The translations under genes and the position numbers were made by a program. A DNA stretch of 64,000 nt from NCBI RefSeq assembly GCF_018555385.1, contig NZ_JAFEJS010000006.1, positions 1 to 64,000 on the forward strand, in the 5' to 3' direction. The notes beneath the pieces are model-generated. The model ran no database searches. It had not been told where the DNA came from and saw only the letters and a list, made by a program, of their open reading frames with translations. This DNA is from Bifidobacterium santillanense. Its GTDB lineage: Bacteria > Actinomycetota > Actinomycetes > Actinomycetales > Bifidobacteriaceae. This document shows, piece by piece, positions 35,372-46,275 of this stretch; position 1 is the first letter of the stretch; the number at the start of each line of letters is the position of its first letter.

Positions 35372-36052
35372 ATGAGACTGACACCACGGGAGACCGACAA
35401 ACTCATGCTCTACTTGGCGGGACAGCTCGCCAAGGACCGCAAGTCGCGGGGGGTGAAGCTCAACTACGTCGAGGCGATCGCGCTGATCTCCTCCGAATGC
35501 GTCGAACGCGCGCGCGAGGGCGCGACCGTCGCCGAGCTCATGTCCTACGGCCGCACGCTGCTCAAGCCCGAGGACGTCATGGACGGCGTCGCCGAGATGC
35601 TCGAGGTCGTCGAGGTCGAGGCCACGTTCCCCGACGGCACCAAGCTCGTCTCCATCCACAACCCGATCGAATCGACCGAGAAGCTCGTCCCCGGCGAATA
35701 CCTGCTCGCCGACGACGACCTGACCATCAACGAGGGCCGCGACGCCATCGAACTCGACGTCGTCAACACCGCCGACCGCCCGATCCAGATCGGCTCCCAC
35801 TTCCACTTCTTCGAGGTCAACAAGTACCTGAAGTTCGACCGCAAGGCCGCCTACGGCAAGCGCCTCGACATCCCCGCCGGCACCGCCGTGCGCTTCGAGC
35901 CGGGCGAGGCCCATCGCGTGCGCCTCATCGACATCGGCGGCACGCGCGAGATCCACGGCTTCAGCGCGCTCGTCGAAGGCCGGCTCGACGACCCGCAGGT
36001 GCGCGAGGCCGCGTTCAGGAAGGCGCACGACCAGGGATTCCTGGGCATCTGA
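35372..36052 (+). CDS. ureAB: Urease gamma and beta subunits, fused
   Basis: A 226-residue fusion. Residues 1-100 are the gamma subunit ([40 protein letters not shown]). Residues about 103-226 are the beta subunit ([40 protein letters not shown]). The same fusion occurs in Helicobacter UreA; many bacteria keep two genes. ATG 35372 has a G-rich ribosome binding site. UreC follows 30 bp later. Confidence 0.95.
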   Translation: MRLTPRETDKLMLYLAGQLAKDRKSRGVKLNYVEAIALISSECVERAREGATVAELMSYGRTLLKPEDVMDGVAEMLEVVEVEATFPDGTKLVSIHNPIESTEKLVPGEYLLADDDLTINEGRDAIELDVVNTADRPIQIGSHFHFFEVNKYLKFDRKAAYGKRLDIPAGTAVRFEPGEAHRVRLIDIGGTREIHGFSALVEGRLDDPQVREAAFRKAHDQGFLGI

Positions 36053-36082
36053 GCGAGACGGATCGGGAGCAAGGACAGCATC

Positions 36083-37807
36083 ATGAGCAAGACCATCACA
36101 CGCAAGGACTACGCGGGCATGTTCGGCCCGACCACCGGCGACCGCGTCCGCCTCGGCGACACCAGCCTCGTCATCGAGGTCGAGAAGGACTACACGCACT
36201 ACGGCGACGAACTGAAGTTCGGCGGCGGCAAATCGTTCCGCGACGGCATGGGCCAGTCGAGCGTCCAGCTCGACACCGAATCGCCCGACACCGTCATCAC
36301 CAATGCCCTCATCGTCGACTGGACCGGCATCTACAAGGCCGACATCGGCCTCAAGAACGGCAAGATCTCGGCCATCGGCAAGGCCGGCAACCCGCAGACC
36401 ATGAGCGGCGTCACGCCGGGCCTCGCGGTCGGCTCCGGCACCGAGGCGATCGCCGGCGAGGGACTCATCGTCACCGCGGGCGGACTCGACACCCACATCC
36501 ACTTCATCTCACCGCAGCAGATCCGCACGGCGCTCGCCGGCGGCGTCACGACGATGGTCGGCGGCGGCACCGGACCGGCCGACGGCACCAACGCGACCAC
36601 CTGCAACCCGGGCGCGTTCCACCTGGCGCGCATGATCGAGGCGGCCGAGGCGCTGCCGGTCAACATCGCCTACCTCGGCAAGGGCAACGACTCCAGCCCC
36701 GAGCCCCTGCGCGAGCAGATCCGCGCCGGCGCCGCGGGCCTCAAGATCCACGAGGACTGGGGCTCCACCCCGGCCGTCATCGACACGTGCCTCGGCGTCG
36801 CCGACGAGATGGACGTGCAGGTCGCGATCCACACCGATACGCTCAACGAGGGCGGCTGCGTCGAGGACACGATCGCCGCGTTCAAGGGCCGCGCGATCCA
36901 CACGTACCACACCGAGGGCGCCGGCGGCGGCCACGCCCCGGACATCATCCGCGCGGCCGGCTTCCCGAACGTGCTGCCGAGCTCCACGAACCCGACCATG
37001 CCGTACACGCGCAACACCATCGACGAGCATCTCGACATGATGATGGTGTGCCACCACCTCGACCGCAACGTGCCGGAGGACATCTCGTTCGCCGACTCCC
37101 GCATCCGCCCCGAGACGATCGGCGCGGAGGATGTGCTGCACGACCTCGGCATCATCTCGATGATGAGCTCCGATTCGCAGGCCATGGGCCGTGTCGGCGA
37201 GGTCATCACCCGCACGATCCAGACCGCCGACAAGATGAAGAAGCAGCGCGGCCCCCTGCCGGAGGACGAGCACGACAACAACCGCAACGACAACTTCCGC
37301 GTCAAGCGCTACGTGTCCAAGTTCACCATCAACCCGGCCATCACGCACGGCATCGACGAGTACGTCGGGTCGATCGAGGTCGGCAAGATGGCCGATCTGG
37401 TCCTGTGGCAGCCGTCGATGTTCGGCGCGAAGCCGGAGATGGTCATCAAGGGCGGCTCCATCGCGTATTCGCGCATGGGTGATGCGAACGCGTCGATCCC
37501 GACCCCGGAGCCGGTCTACTACCGCGACATGTTCGGCGCGCTCGGCCGCGCCCTGTCGAGCTCCTGCGCGACGTTCGTCTCGCAGGCCGCGGTCGACGAC
37601 GACATCAAGGGCAAGCTGGGGCTCGCGCGTCAGGTGCTGCCGGTGCACGGCTGCCGCACGATCGGCAAGAAGGACCTCAAGTTCAACGACACCTTGGCGG
37701 ACATCCAGGTCAACCCGGAGACCTTCCAGGTGACGGTCGACGGCGAGCTCGTCCACTCCGACCCGGCCTATGAGCTGCCGCTGACGCAGCGGTACTTCCT
37801 GTTCTGA
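36083..37807 (+). CDS. ureC: Urease alpha subunit
   Basis: A 574-residue catalytic subunit that hydrolyses urea to ammonia and carbamate. Nickel ligands are all visible: H138 and H140 in DTHIHF, the carbamylated K221 in [13 protein letters not shown]250 in [10 protein letters not shown]276 in [15 protein letters not shown] and D364 in SSDSQAMGR. The active-site flap has MVCHHLD (C323, H324). Length is normal. Ribosome binding site AAGGA. Three hairpins end the transcript before the convergent ureD. Confidence 0.97.
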   Translation: MSKTITRKDYAGMFGPTTGDRVRLGDTSLVIEVEKDYTHYGDELKFGGGKSFRDGMGQSSVQLDTESPDTVITNALIVDWTGIYKADIGLKNGKISAIGKAGNPQTMSGVTPGLAVGSGTEAIAGEGLIVTAGGLDTHIHFISPQQIRTALAGGVTTMVGGGTGPADGTNATTCNPGAFHLARMIEAAEALPVNIAYLGKGNDSSPEPLREQIRAGAAGLKIHEDWGSTPAVIDTCLGVADEMDVQVAIHTDTLNEGGCVEDTIAAFKGRAIHTYHTEGAGGGHAPDIIRAAGFPNVLPSSTNPTMPYTRNTIDEHLDMMMVCHHLDRNVPEDISFADSRIRPETIGAEDVLHDLGIISMMSSDSQAMGRVGEVITRTIQTADKMKKQRGPLPEDEHDNNRNDNFRVKRYVSKFTINPAITHGIDEYVGSIEVGKMADLVLWQPSMFGAKPEMVIKGGSIAYSRMGDANASIPTPEPVYYRDMFGALGRALSSSCATFVSQAAVDDDIKGKLGLARQVLPVHGCRTIGKKDLKFNDTLADIQVNPETFQVTVDGELVHSDPAYELPLTQRYFLF

Positions 37808-37815
37808 GGATGGCC

Positions 37816-37967
37816 GGTTCCCGATTTTCACGCTCGGAAAATCGGGAACCAGGATCGCACGGAATCGCACATGCGGTTTCGTGCGATTCCGCTATATTCC
37901 AACGATTCTCGTGTTCGTATGAACAGGCCGCTGGTTCCCGATTTCGCGACGTCGAAAATCGGGAACC
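37816..37967. terminator. Triple hairpin between convergent ureC and ureD
   Basis: Hairpin 1 (37816-37850) and hairpin 3 (37933-37967) share the arms GGTTCCCGATTT/AAATCGGGAACC. Hairpin 2 (37860-37891) has arms CGGAATCGCAC/GTGCGATTCCG. The repeated sequence suggests duplication. They would stop transcription from both sides. Confidence 0.75.
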
Positions 37968-37974
37968 GGAACCT

Positions 37975-38763
37975 TCAGACCATATCGGCGATATCCCTGA
38001 TGAAATCGAACGCGTCGTCGCCGCGGGTGGTGAGCAGACGCACGCACACGCCGTTCACCGCGCGGCTCGCGCCCAGTTCGCCGGTGAACCCGACCGCATC
38101 CGCATGCGCGCGGATACGGTCGATCAGCGCGTCCTCGGCGGCGATGCGCGCGGCCTCGCCGCCCTCCGGCAGATGCGCGTACAGCACTCCGCAGTGCGTG
38201 AACTCGCGCCACATCCCGATTCCCGTGTAGTCGAACGCGTCCGGCTCGAGCAGCATGCGATCCGCGAACGCAAGCCGATCGTCCACGAACACGCGCATGC
38301 GGTTCGTGAACCGGCGCATCGCCCACCGTTCGTCCATGCCGACGCGTCCGCACGTGACCACGTCCGCGTAGACGAACGTCGACGCCGGATCGAGACGCGC
38401 GGTCGTCAGGTTCTCGAACGTGCTGCCGCGGAACGGAATCACCGGGAACGGCAGGAACACGGCCTTCGCGTCGCCCCGCGTCACGAGGTCGATCGTGCGC
38501 GAGGCCGAACCGTCGGCCGTGTCCAGCACCTTCTCGTAGCTCTGCGTCTTGATCGTCGAATCGGTTCCCGGGCCGAAATCGATCGCGATGTGCGCCTCGT
38601 CGCCCTTCAAAAAGCCGGGGGAGGCGAGCATCACGATGAAATCGGAATGACGGCCGTTCGTGAACGGCGTCATCAACTTGAACGGCGCCTCGAAATAGAC
38701 GTCGTCGATCTTCGTGCGACCGTGACGGAACGCGGTGGCCAGCCGGAAGGTGCTGCTGCCCAT
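37975..38763 (-). CDS. ureD: Urease accessory protein UreD (UreH)
   Basis: A 262-residue UreD. The N-terminal region RHGRTKIDDVYFEAPFKLMT and QSYEKVLDTADGSASRTIDL, and FLPFPVIPFRGSTFENLTTA match the family. It holds apo-urease and passes nickel from UreG. Ribosome binding site GGAGGTGA is near-ideal. Last gene of the ureE-ureF-ureG-ureD set, which runs toward ureABC. Confidence 0.9.
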   Translation of the reverse strand: MGSSTFRLATAFRHGRTKIDDVYFEAPFKLMTPFTNGRHSDFIVMLASPGFLKGDEAHIAIDFGPGTDSTIKTQSYEKVLDTADGSASRTIDLVTRGDAKAVFLPFPVIPFRGSTFENLTTARLDPASTFVYADVVTCGRVGMDERWAMRRFTNRMRVFVDDRLAFADRMLLEPDAFDYTGIGMWREFTHCGVLYAHLPEGGEAARIAAEDALIDRIRAHADAVGFTGELGASRAVNGVCVRLLTTRGDDAFDFIRDIADMV

Positions 38764-38784
38764 GGATGAATCACCTCCGGAAGA

Positions 38785-39393
<609 letters not shown>

Positions 39394-39430
39394 TGGTTTG
39401 CTCTCCTTTGTTGGGTTGGTCTGGTGTCCG

Positions 39431-39515
39431 GCGGGAATCGCGATATACGATGCGCGACACGCTCAAGGCCGCTCGGCCAAGCCTACGGTCGCGCATCGTA
39501 TATCGCGATTCCCGC
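39431..39515. repeat. Large hairpin with 27-bp perfect arms
   Basis: Arms 39431-39457 and 39489-39515 are exact complements. The loop, read on the minus strand, contains CGACCGTAGGCTTGGC as in the hairpin at 6618-6783, although the outer arms differ. It separates ureF from ureG within the accessory operon. Confidence 0.8.
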
Positions 39516-39584
39516 CTCCGCTGAATCAAAAGATCACGTAGGGATGTCCTACGTGGGGGAGTGGGTTAAGCGTGGGATGAGCGA

Positions 39585-40523
39585 TTAGCTCATGTAGAGG
39601 CGGGAGTAGAGGGTTTCGTGCTGCATGGCGGCTATGTCTAGGTAGGCGCCGGAGATGCCGAGGTCGTCGGGGTGGAGGGTCATCGCGATGTCGACGGCGC
39701 GCACGAGACGCGGGAACGAGTCGTGCAGGGCGACCTGGCCGACGTACTGGCTCAGGGGGATCGCCTTCGCGGCGCACATCGTCAGGGCGCTCAGCAGGGA
39801 GTAGCCGTAGGTGACGGCCGCGCTGCGCACGTCGGTGGCGTGGTCGGCGGCGTACAGGCCCATCGCGATCGCGTGGACGCCGCGGCATCGGCCTTCGTCG
39901 ATGAGCCGGGCGTACATGTCGAGCTTGGGTGATCCGTACAGCGCGTCGGTCGCGCCCTCCAGCCGGCGCCGTTCGGTGCGGTGCTCGTGGACGGAGACGA
40001 TCTCGTCATCGGGGGAGCGGTCGGCGGGTGCCGGGCGTCCGGCCTGCGGGCGTTCCTCGGTGACGGCGATGGTGTCGGCCGATGAGCCGGCGTTGGTTCG
40101 GTGAGGGGCCTGACTGCGGTTGGCGCCGGCTGCGTCCATCTGGCGTACGAGCTTGATCAGACGGGTGCACATGCGCTCGCTGCCCTCACGGATCTCGCGC
40201 GCCGACTGCAGGGCGGAGGCAAGTTCGTCGAGGGCGACGATCTTGCGCTCGAGCCCGGCCGCGGAGAGACGCCCGTCGGTGCCGTACCTGCCGGCCAGCG
40301 TCATCTGTCCGATCTCCTTGTACGGGGCGACGGCCAGATAGTCGCGCACGTACTGCTCGAAATCGGCGCCGCGACGCAGGAACTCGCGCTGCACGAACGT
40401 CTCCATGCCGTTGGACAGCGCGAACGCACCCACCGGGAAGACGCTGTCGCACACCTGCAGCATGGCGAGATGCCGCGCCTGGGCGTCGTTGAGCGCCGCG
40501 ATGTCGGCGGTCTTCATGGTCAT
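39585..40523 (-). CDS. ureF: Urease accessory protein UreF with an extra internal segment
   Basis: A 312-residue UreF, against about 230 in most species. The core is intact: VCDSVFPVGAFALSNGMETF at the N terminus and AADHATDVRSAAVTYGYSLL after the middle. Residues about 131-192 are a hydrophilic, low-complexity insert (HRTNAGSSADTIAVTEERPQ) without similarity I recognise. UreF links UreG to UreD and gates GTP hydrolysis. Ribosome binding site GAGGA. Confidence 0.9.
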   Translation of the reverse strand: MTMKTADIAALNDAQARHLAMLQVCDSVFPVGAFALSNGMETFVQREFLRRGADFEQYVRDYLAVAPYKEIGQMTLAGRYGTDGRLSAAGLERKIVALDELASALQSAREIREGSERMCTRLIKLVRQMDAAGANRSQAPHRTNAGSSADTIAVTEERPQAGRPAPADRSPDDEIVSVHEHRTERRRLEGATDALYGSPKLDMYARLIDEGRCRGVHAIAMGLYAADHATDVRSAAVTYGYSLLSALTMCAAKAIPLSQYVGQVALHDSFPRLVRAVDIAMTLHPDDLGISGAYLDIAAMQHETLYSRLYMS

Positions 40524-40634
40524 CGATGTGTCCTCGATTCACTGTCGGGTGGCGTCGCGTGGTGGGTCGGTGCATTGGTGACCCGCTGGGCTCCGGGAGT
40601 CCGAAGGGACGGGGTTTCCGAGGCCGGCGGCGAT

Positions 40635-41453
<819 letters not shown>

Positions 41454-41675
41454 CCACCCTCCCTTTCACGTCCGCGTGCGGCCCATGGTGTCCGCTGTGT
41501 GGACTTCAGTGTACGGTCCGCGATGCGTCCGTTTGTAACGGCGATGTGGCGAGTGTTTCGGAAAATACCGGCTGAAGCCGGCGGCAGGGTGGGTCCCGGA
41601 CCGATTCGCGGACCGGTCGCATACGGCGTGTTTGCAGCGATTCCAACCGGTCGTGCGGCGTCGTTTACATAACGC

Positions 41676-41689
41676 ATCACGCCTGTGAT
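41676..41689. promoter_or_regulatory. Palindrome between ureE and the nickel transporter
   Basis: ATCAC-GCCT-GTGAT is a perfect dyad. It is flanked by TACATAA on the left and TTACGTA on the right, which extend the symmetry imperfectly. It stands in the 505-bp divergent region and could control both nickel-related operons. No regulator gene is in the window. Confidence 0.45.
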
Positions 41690-41958
41690 ATTACGTATCC
41701 ATCCAACGCATGGGCGGCGGATCGCGCCGTCGTCGCGGTGTCGGCCTATAGGTGGTGTTCGCAATGTGGACGCCGCGCGAGGTCGGGTGACGGAGGACGG
41801 CCGTGGTTCCGGGTCCGGGAAGCGAGGCGGTCCCGGTCGCGGTTGGTCCGGACCGGGGGTATCCGACGTCCGGCGGCCCGCGCTTCCGGCCTGCGACGGC
41901 CCGGTTCCGCGGCGACGTCCTCCGCGCCGGCCCATGCGACCGACGAAAGGGACCCGAT

Positions 41959-43290
41959 ATGTACGAGCTGTACGAACCGCAGGCCGCGACGCTGGCGATG
42001 CACATCCCCGACAACTTCATCTCGCCGTCCACCGGGGCGGTGTTCTGGGCGGTCATGATTCCGATCTGGGTGCTGTGCTTCCGGTCGATGATCCGCAATG
42101 CCGGCCCGGAGAGGATGGCGTATCTCGGCGCGGGCGCCGCATTCTCGTTCCTCATCATGATGTTCAACGTGCCCACGCCCGGCGGCACCACCGCGCACGG
42201 CGTCGGCGGTGCGCTCATCGCGCTGCTGCTCGGACCGCAGTACGCGACGGTCGCCGTGTCGGTCGCCCTGCTGCTGCAGGCGCTGTTGTTCGGCGATGGC
42301 GGACTCATCACGCTCGGCGCGAACTGCTTCAACATGGCCGTCGTCCTGCCGTTCACGGCGTATGGCATCTACATGGGAATTCGCGGAATCGCGCGGTTCG
42401 TCGGGGGCGTCGGTCGGGCAGGGGGATCGGTCGCGACGTCCGGCGATGTCCGCGGACGGGGATCCGCTGGTGCGGCCGGCGGGCGAGACGATGTCGCCGG
42501 CACCGGGTCGGCGATGGGCCGTGTCGGAAGTCGTGGACGTGCCGCAGGTTCCTACGCCTCAGGGAGGATTGCCGATCGCGTCGCCGTGTTCCTTGGCGGG
42601 TACATTGGCCTGACGCTCGCCGCGCTGTGCGTCGCGGTCGAGCTGGGCGTCCAGCCGATGCTGTTCCACGACGCCGCCGGCCGCGCGCTCTACTTCCCGT
42701 TCCCTCTGGCCGTGACGATCCCCGCCATGCTCATCCCGCATCTCGCCGTCGCCGGCGTGGTCGAGGGATTGGCGACCGTGGTCGTCGTCGACTTCGTGCG
42801 CCGGTCGGCTCCCGAGATCGTGACGTCCGGCATCGGCGTACGCGGTCGCGGGGAGGTGTCCGTCGGGGAGATCGCGGGCCCCATCGCGAATGTTTCACGT
42901 GGAACGTCGCGACCTGTTTCACGTGAAACGCAGACGGGCGTCGTGCAGTCTGTTTCACGTGGAACATCCGGTACGCGGCGCCCGCTGTGGGTTGCGTTGG
43001 CGATCGTCGCGCTGCTGTCCCCGCTGGGGCTGTTGGCGACCGGCGACGCCTGGGGTGAATGGGGAGCCGAGGACTTCATGGCCGCGACCGGTCTCGACTA
43101 CGTGCCCCAGTTCATCGCCCATGGTTTCACGTGGAACACCCTGCTGCCCGACTACTCGCTCGCCGGCCTGCCGGACGTCGTCGGCTATGTCCTCTCCGCC
43201 GTCATCGGCATCGCCCTGACGACCATCGTCTTCCGCCTGCTTGCCCTTGCCGTGCGAGGCGCCGGTTCCGGGAAGGTGCGTCGGGGGTAG
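41959..43290 (+). CDS. Nickel/cobalt ECF transporter, fused M and N components (CbiM/NikM with PDGLE domain)
   Basis: A 443-residue protein. Residues 14-280 are a CbiM/NikM membrane domain beginning MHIPDNFISPSTGAVFWAVM with NVPTPGGTTAHGVGGALIAL. A hydrophilic linker follows, then a PDGLE-type NikN domain (SPLGLLATGDAWGEWGAEDF). In CbiM the mature N terminus Met-His is a metal ligand. Here it lies 13 residues in: the strong ribosome binding site (AAAGGG) serves ATG 41959, while ATG 41998 (MHIPDN) has none, so a 13-residue leader may need trimming. Its place beside urease points to nickel. Four parS-like sites lie within the gene. Confidence 0.88.
   Translation: MYELYEPQAATLAMHIPDNFISPSTGAVFWAVMIPIWVLCFRSMIRNAGPERMAYLGAGAAFSFLIMMFNVPTPGGTTAHGVGGALIALLLGPQYATVAVSVALLLQALLFGDGGLITLGANCFNMAVVLPFTAYGIYMGIRGIARFVGGVGRAGGSVATSGDVRGRGSAGAAGGRDDVAGTGSAMGRVGSRGRAAGSYASGRIADRVAVFLGGYIGLTLAALCVAVELGVQPMLFHDAAGRALYFPFPLAVTIPAMLIPHLAVAGVVEGLATVVVVDFVRRSAPEIVTSGIGVRGRGEVSVGEIAGPIANVSRGTSRPVSRETQTGVVQSVSRGTSGTRRPLWVALAIVALLSPLGLLATGDAWGEWGAEDFMAATGLDYVPQFIAHGFTWNTLLPDYSLAGLPDVVGYVLSAVIGIALTTIVFRLLALAVRGAGSGKVRRG
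42891..42966. promoter_or_regulatory. Cluster of three parS-like (ParB-binding) sites
   Basis: TGTTTCACGTGGAACG (42891-42906), TGTTTCACGTGAAACG (42915-42930) and TGTTTCACGTGGAACA (42951-42966) match the 16-bp parS consensus TGTTTCACGTGAAACA at 14, 15 and 15 positions. They lie in the linker-coding part of the nickel transporter gene. Confidence 0.8.
43123..43138. promoter_or_regulatory. Fourth parS-like site
   Basis: GGTTTCACGTGGAACA matches the parS consensus at 14 of 16 positions, 157 bp after the cluster, still in the same gene. Confidence 0.65.
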
Positions 43291-43360
43291 TCGTCGACCG
43301 GGGCCGGTGCAATCGCCGGCCGGTGACGTTCGGCATGAACCGGTGCGCGGAAGAATAGGG

Positions 43361-44269
43361 ATGAGGGGAAACGTGACGGAACGGAATACGGACGGGTCGC
43401 CGATGGGTGCGGACGTGGGTGAGACGGCGGCGTCCGGCCGTGTCGGAACGGCGTCCACGGTCCGTATCCCCGCGTGGCTGGGGGAGTCGGAGCGGTACGA
43501 GCCGCTCGATGACCGCTCGTCGTTCGTCGAGCGCAATCTCGCGCACGTCGGCGGCATGCTGGAACAGGTCGGCTCGTCGCTGTCGATCGCGCGTAGTCCG
43601 GTCGATCGCGCGCTGTGCGCGGTCGCGCCGGCGCTGCGCATCATCGGCGTGCCCGCCGCGATCGTGTGCGTCAACGCGACGCGCAACATGCTGTTCGCGT
43701 ACGCGATGCTCGCCGTCGTGCTCGTCATGCTCGCGTTGCGCCCGGCCCGCCTGATCGCAGCGATCCTCAAGCCCACGCTCGTCGTGTGCGCGCTGAGCCT
43801 CGTGCTGGGGCTGCCGGCCGTGTTCATCGGACAGGCCGACGCACCGGTGCGGCTCGTCGTCAAGGCGTTCGTGTCGGTCGCGCCGGTGATCGCCCTCGCC
43901 CGCACGGTGCCGTGGAACCGTCTGATCGCCGGACTCAAGGGCGTCGGATGCCCAGACTCCGTGATCTACGTGTGCGACGTGACCGTGCAGTTCATCGACA
44001 TCCTCGGCCGGTCGATGGTCTCGCTGCTCGACGCGCTCAAGCTGCGCAGCGTCGGCCGCGACTCGCGCAAACTCATGTCCGCCGGCCGGGTGATGGGCGC
44101 GCTGTTCCTGCGGGCGAACACGCAGGCCCGCCAGATGGCCGAGGCGATGACCTGCCGCGGCTTCGACGGGCGGTATCGTGTGCGCCGCGACCGGCTGTTC
44201 ACTTGGCCCAATGCCGTGTACGCCGTCGCCGTCGCCGCGATGATCGCGTTCGCCATCTACTGCGGATGA
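43361..44269 (+). CDS. Nickel/cobalt ECF transporter, T component (CbiQ/NikQ)
   Basis: A 302-residue EcfT-type membrane protein. About 60 hydrophilic residues precede the helices (LRIIGVPAAIVCVNATRNML). The coupling helices carry FIDILGRSMVSLLDALKLRS and the AEAMTCRGFDGRYR motif that touches the ATPase. ATG 43361 is likely though its ribosome binding site is modest. It links the M/N protein to the ATPase. Confidence 0.88.
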   Translation: MRGNVTERNTDGSPMGADVGETAASGRVGTASTVRIPAWLGESERYEPLDDRSSFVERNLAHVGGMLEQVGSSLSIARSPVDRALCAVAPALRIIGVPAAIVCVNATRNMLFAYAMLAVVLVMLALRPARLIAAILKPTLVVCALSLVLGLPAVFIGQADAPVRLVVKAFVSVAPVIALARTVPWNRLIAGLKGVGCPDSVIYVCDVTVQFIDILGRSMVSLLDALKLRSVGRDSRKLMSAGRVMGALFLRANTQARQMAEAMTCRGFDGRYRVRRDRLFTWPNAVYAVAVAAMIAFAIYCG

Positions 44270-44376
44270 CCGACGGGACGGGTGGTGCGTGTGGTGGGCT
44301 ACGGTGTGGAATGACGCGACGGTGAATTCTCGGGCGGGCGGACCGGATGCCCGGGTCATACGAGAATGGAGCAATG

Positions 44377-45108
44377 ATGTTTGACGGAAACCCTTTGGTG
44401 GAACTGAGCCATATCGACTTCACGTATGGGGACGTCGATGCCGACCGCGCCGGCGACCCGGTCGACTCCGCTGGGCCTGCCGGGCCTGGTTCAGGTGGCC
44501 GCAAGGTCCTCGACGACTTCAACCTCACCGTCGAGCGCGGCGAGTGCGTCGCCCTGCTCGGTCCCAACGGCGTCGGCAAGACCACGGTGATGCGCATCAT
44601 CAACGCGCTCGAGTTCCCGACCGCCGGCGAATACCGCTTCGGCGGCGAGCCCGTCACGCGGGCCGCCGTCGAGAAACGCAACAGCCGGTTCGCCAAGGCG
44701 CTGCACCAGCGCATCGGCTTCGTCTTCCAGAATTCCGACACCCAGCTGTTCTGCCCGTCGGTCGGCGAGGAGATCGCGTTCGGCCCCATGCAGATGGGTC
44801 TGCCGGACGCCGAGATCGACCGTCGCGTGAACGACATCGTCGACCTGTTCGATCTGGGGGAATACGTCGACCGTGCGCCCTACCGCCTGTCCGGCGGCGA
44901 GAAGAAGCGCGTCGCCGTCGCGTGCGTAATGTCGCTCAACCCGGACCTCATGGTCCTCGACGAGCCGACCGACGGCCTCGACGAGGCGAACACCGCGCTG
45001 GTCGTGCGCGTGCTCAAGGCCTACGTCGAGGCCGGAAAGACGGTGCTGCTCTCCACCCACCACCACGACATCGTCGAGGCGTTGGGTGCGCGCATCGTGC
45101 GGATGTGA
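44377..45108 (+). CDS. Nickel/cobalt ECF transporter, ATPase (CbiO/NikO)
   Basis: A 243-residue ABC ATPase: Walker A GPNGVGKTT, the Q-loop FQNSDTQLFCPSVGEEIAFG typical of ECF ATPases, signature LSGGEKKRVAVA, Walker B MVLDEPTDGLD and THHHD. A short Gly/Pro insert (DSAGPAGPGSGG) precedes Walker A. ATG 44377 has GGAG five bases upstream; ATG 44374 is equally possible. It ends the nickel transporter operon. Confidence 0.92.
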   Translation: MFDGNPLVELSHIDFTYGDVDADRAGDPVDSAGPAGPGSGGRKVLDDFNLTVERGECVALLGPNGVGKTTVMRIINALEFPTAGEYRFGGEPVTRAAVEKRNSRFAKALHQRIGFVFQNSDTQLFCPSVGEEIAFGPMQMGLPDAEIDRRVNDIVDLFDLGEYVDRAPYRLSGGEKKRVAVACVMSLNPDLMVLDEPTDGLDEANTALVVRVLKAYVEAGKTVLLSTHHHDIVEALGARIVRM

Positions 45109-45125
45109 CGTGACGTGATGCGCGC

Positions 45126-45824
45126 CTAGACGCCGGCCTCGGCGAGCCGCTCGCGGATCGCGTTGATGATGACCGGATCGTCCTCGAGCGTCGGCAGGAA
45201 GACGTCGCCCGACTCGATTGCCTGGACGCGCGCCTTCATCTTGGCGGCGAGACGTCCGTCCGTCAGGAACAGGCGCTCGACGATGAACGGTCCGTGCTCG
45301 TCCGCCAGCGTCTCCTCGATGGTCGGGTGTCCGACGTGATTCGTCGGCACGACCTCGACGCCGATCGTGCGCCCCACGCGGGACGCGAGCTCCTTGAGCT
45401 CCTCGAACGGCTCCGGGAAGTGCGGCGTGCCGTGCGCGATGAGCAGCACGCGCCGCCCGGGGAACGCCGTCACGGCGGCCCCGAGCGTGCGCTCCAGATA
45501 CCGCTCGACGGCCGCCGTCCCGGCCAGCGGCTCGGTCACCGTGACCGTGATCGATGGATCGAGCACCTTGGCCGAACGCTCCGGGATGTCCCAGCGTATG
45601 TGCGTGGCCGAATACAGCAACACCGGCACGATGGCCAGATGGTCGACTCCGGGTCGTCCCTGCAGGTCGCGGATGCCGTCCTCGAGCGTCTGCTCGTCGC
45701 CCTCGAGGAACGCGATGCGCCCGAGCTGCCCCTCGTCGGCGATGAACCCCGCCAGCAGCTCGAGGTTCGACTCGGGGATCTTGCCCCTGCGGCCGTGCAG
45801 TACGTACAGATATGCGGTGGTCAT
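45126..45824 (-). CDS. Sirohydrochlorin chelatase (CbiX/SirB family)
   Basis: A 232-residue two-domain chelatase. The metal-site histidines stand in YLYVLHGRRG (His10) and LLIAHGTPHF. The C-terminal half is similar in layout to the N-terminal half, as in long CbiX. It follows the reductase and flavodoxin genes in one direction, which points to iron insertion for siroheme rather than cobalt for B12. No other cobalamin gene is in the window. It ends convergently with the nickel ATPase gene. Confidence 0.85.
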   Translation of the reverse strand: MTTAYLYVLHGRRGKIPESNLELLAGFIADEGQLGRIAFLEGDEQTLEDGIRDLQGRPGVDHLAIVPVLLYSATHIRWDIPERSAKVLDPSITVTVTEPLAGTAAVERYLERTLGAAVTAFPGRRVLLIAHGTPHFPEPFEELKELASRVGRTIGVEVVPTNHVGHPTIEETLADEHGPFIVERLFLTDGRLAAKMKARVQAIESGDVFLPTLEDDPVIINAIRERLAEAGV

Positions 45825-45834
45825 GATGGTCGGG

Positions 45835-46275
45835 TCAGGCCGCGAGCGTCTTCGCGAGGTCCTTCAGGCGCGCGATCGCGTCGTCGTCCGGAGCCAGCTC
45901 GATCTTCACGCTCGGTGCGGCCAGTTCCGCGCCGTCGTCGGTCACGAGCTTCTCGAAGATGTCGACCGCCGCGCAGAAGTGCGGGTAGCTGGTGTCGCCG
46001 GTGCCGATCACCGCGACCTTCTTGCCGGACAGGTCGGCGCCGTCCAGATCGTCGAAGAAGTCGACGATGCCGCCGGGTACCTCGCCATTCGCGCCGTCGG
46101 ACCAGCTGGCGATCACGTAGTTGTCGGCGCCGTCGAAGAACTCGTCGACCTCCACGCCGTCCTCGGCGTCGAACACCTCGACGTCCGCGCCGAGATCCTC
46201 CAGCGCCTCCTGCAGGGTCTCGACGGCCTCCTTGGTGTTGCCGGTCGCGCTCGTGTAGATGATCTTGGTGCTCAC
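45835..46275 (-). CDS. Flavodoxin
   Basis: A 146-residue flavodoxin with the FMN phosphate loop IIYTSATGNTKEA and the isoalloxazine loops IASWSDGANGEVPGG and GTGDTSYPHFC. The start is GTG 46275, overlapping the reductase stop by four bases (GTGA) with GGAGG upstream. It is the likely electron donor to the reductase. The much longer open frame to 47640 is a shadow of the reductase gene. Confidence 0.92.
   Translation of the reverse strand: MSTKIIYTSATGNTKEAVETLQEALEDLGADVEVFDAEDGVEVDEFFDGADNYVIASWSDGANGEVPGGIVDFFDDLDGADLSGKKVAVIGTGDTSYPHFCAAVDIFEKLVTDDGAELAAPSVKIELAPDDDAIARLKDLAKTLAA

Noticed and set aside
35266..37482. Very long open frames overlapping ureABC, and similar ones on other genes
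   Set aside because: They are Arg/His/Pro-rich shadows caused by high GC; the real genes have family motifs and ribosome binding sites.
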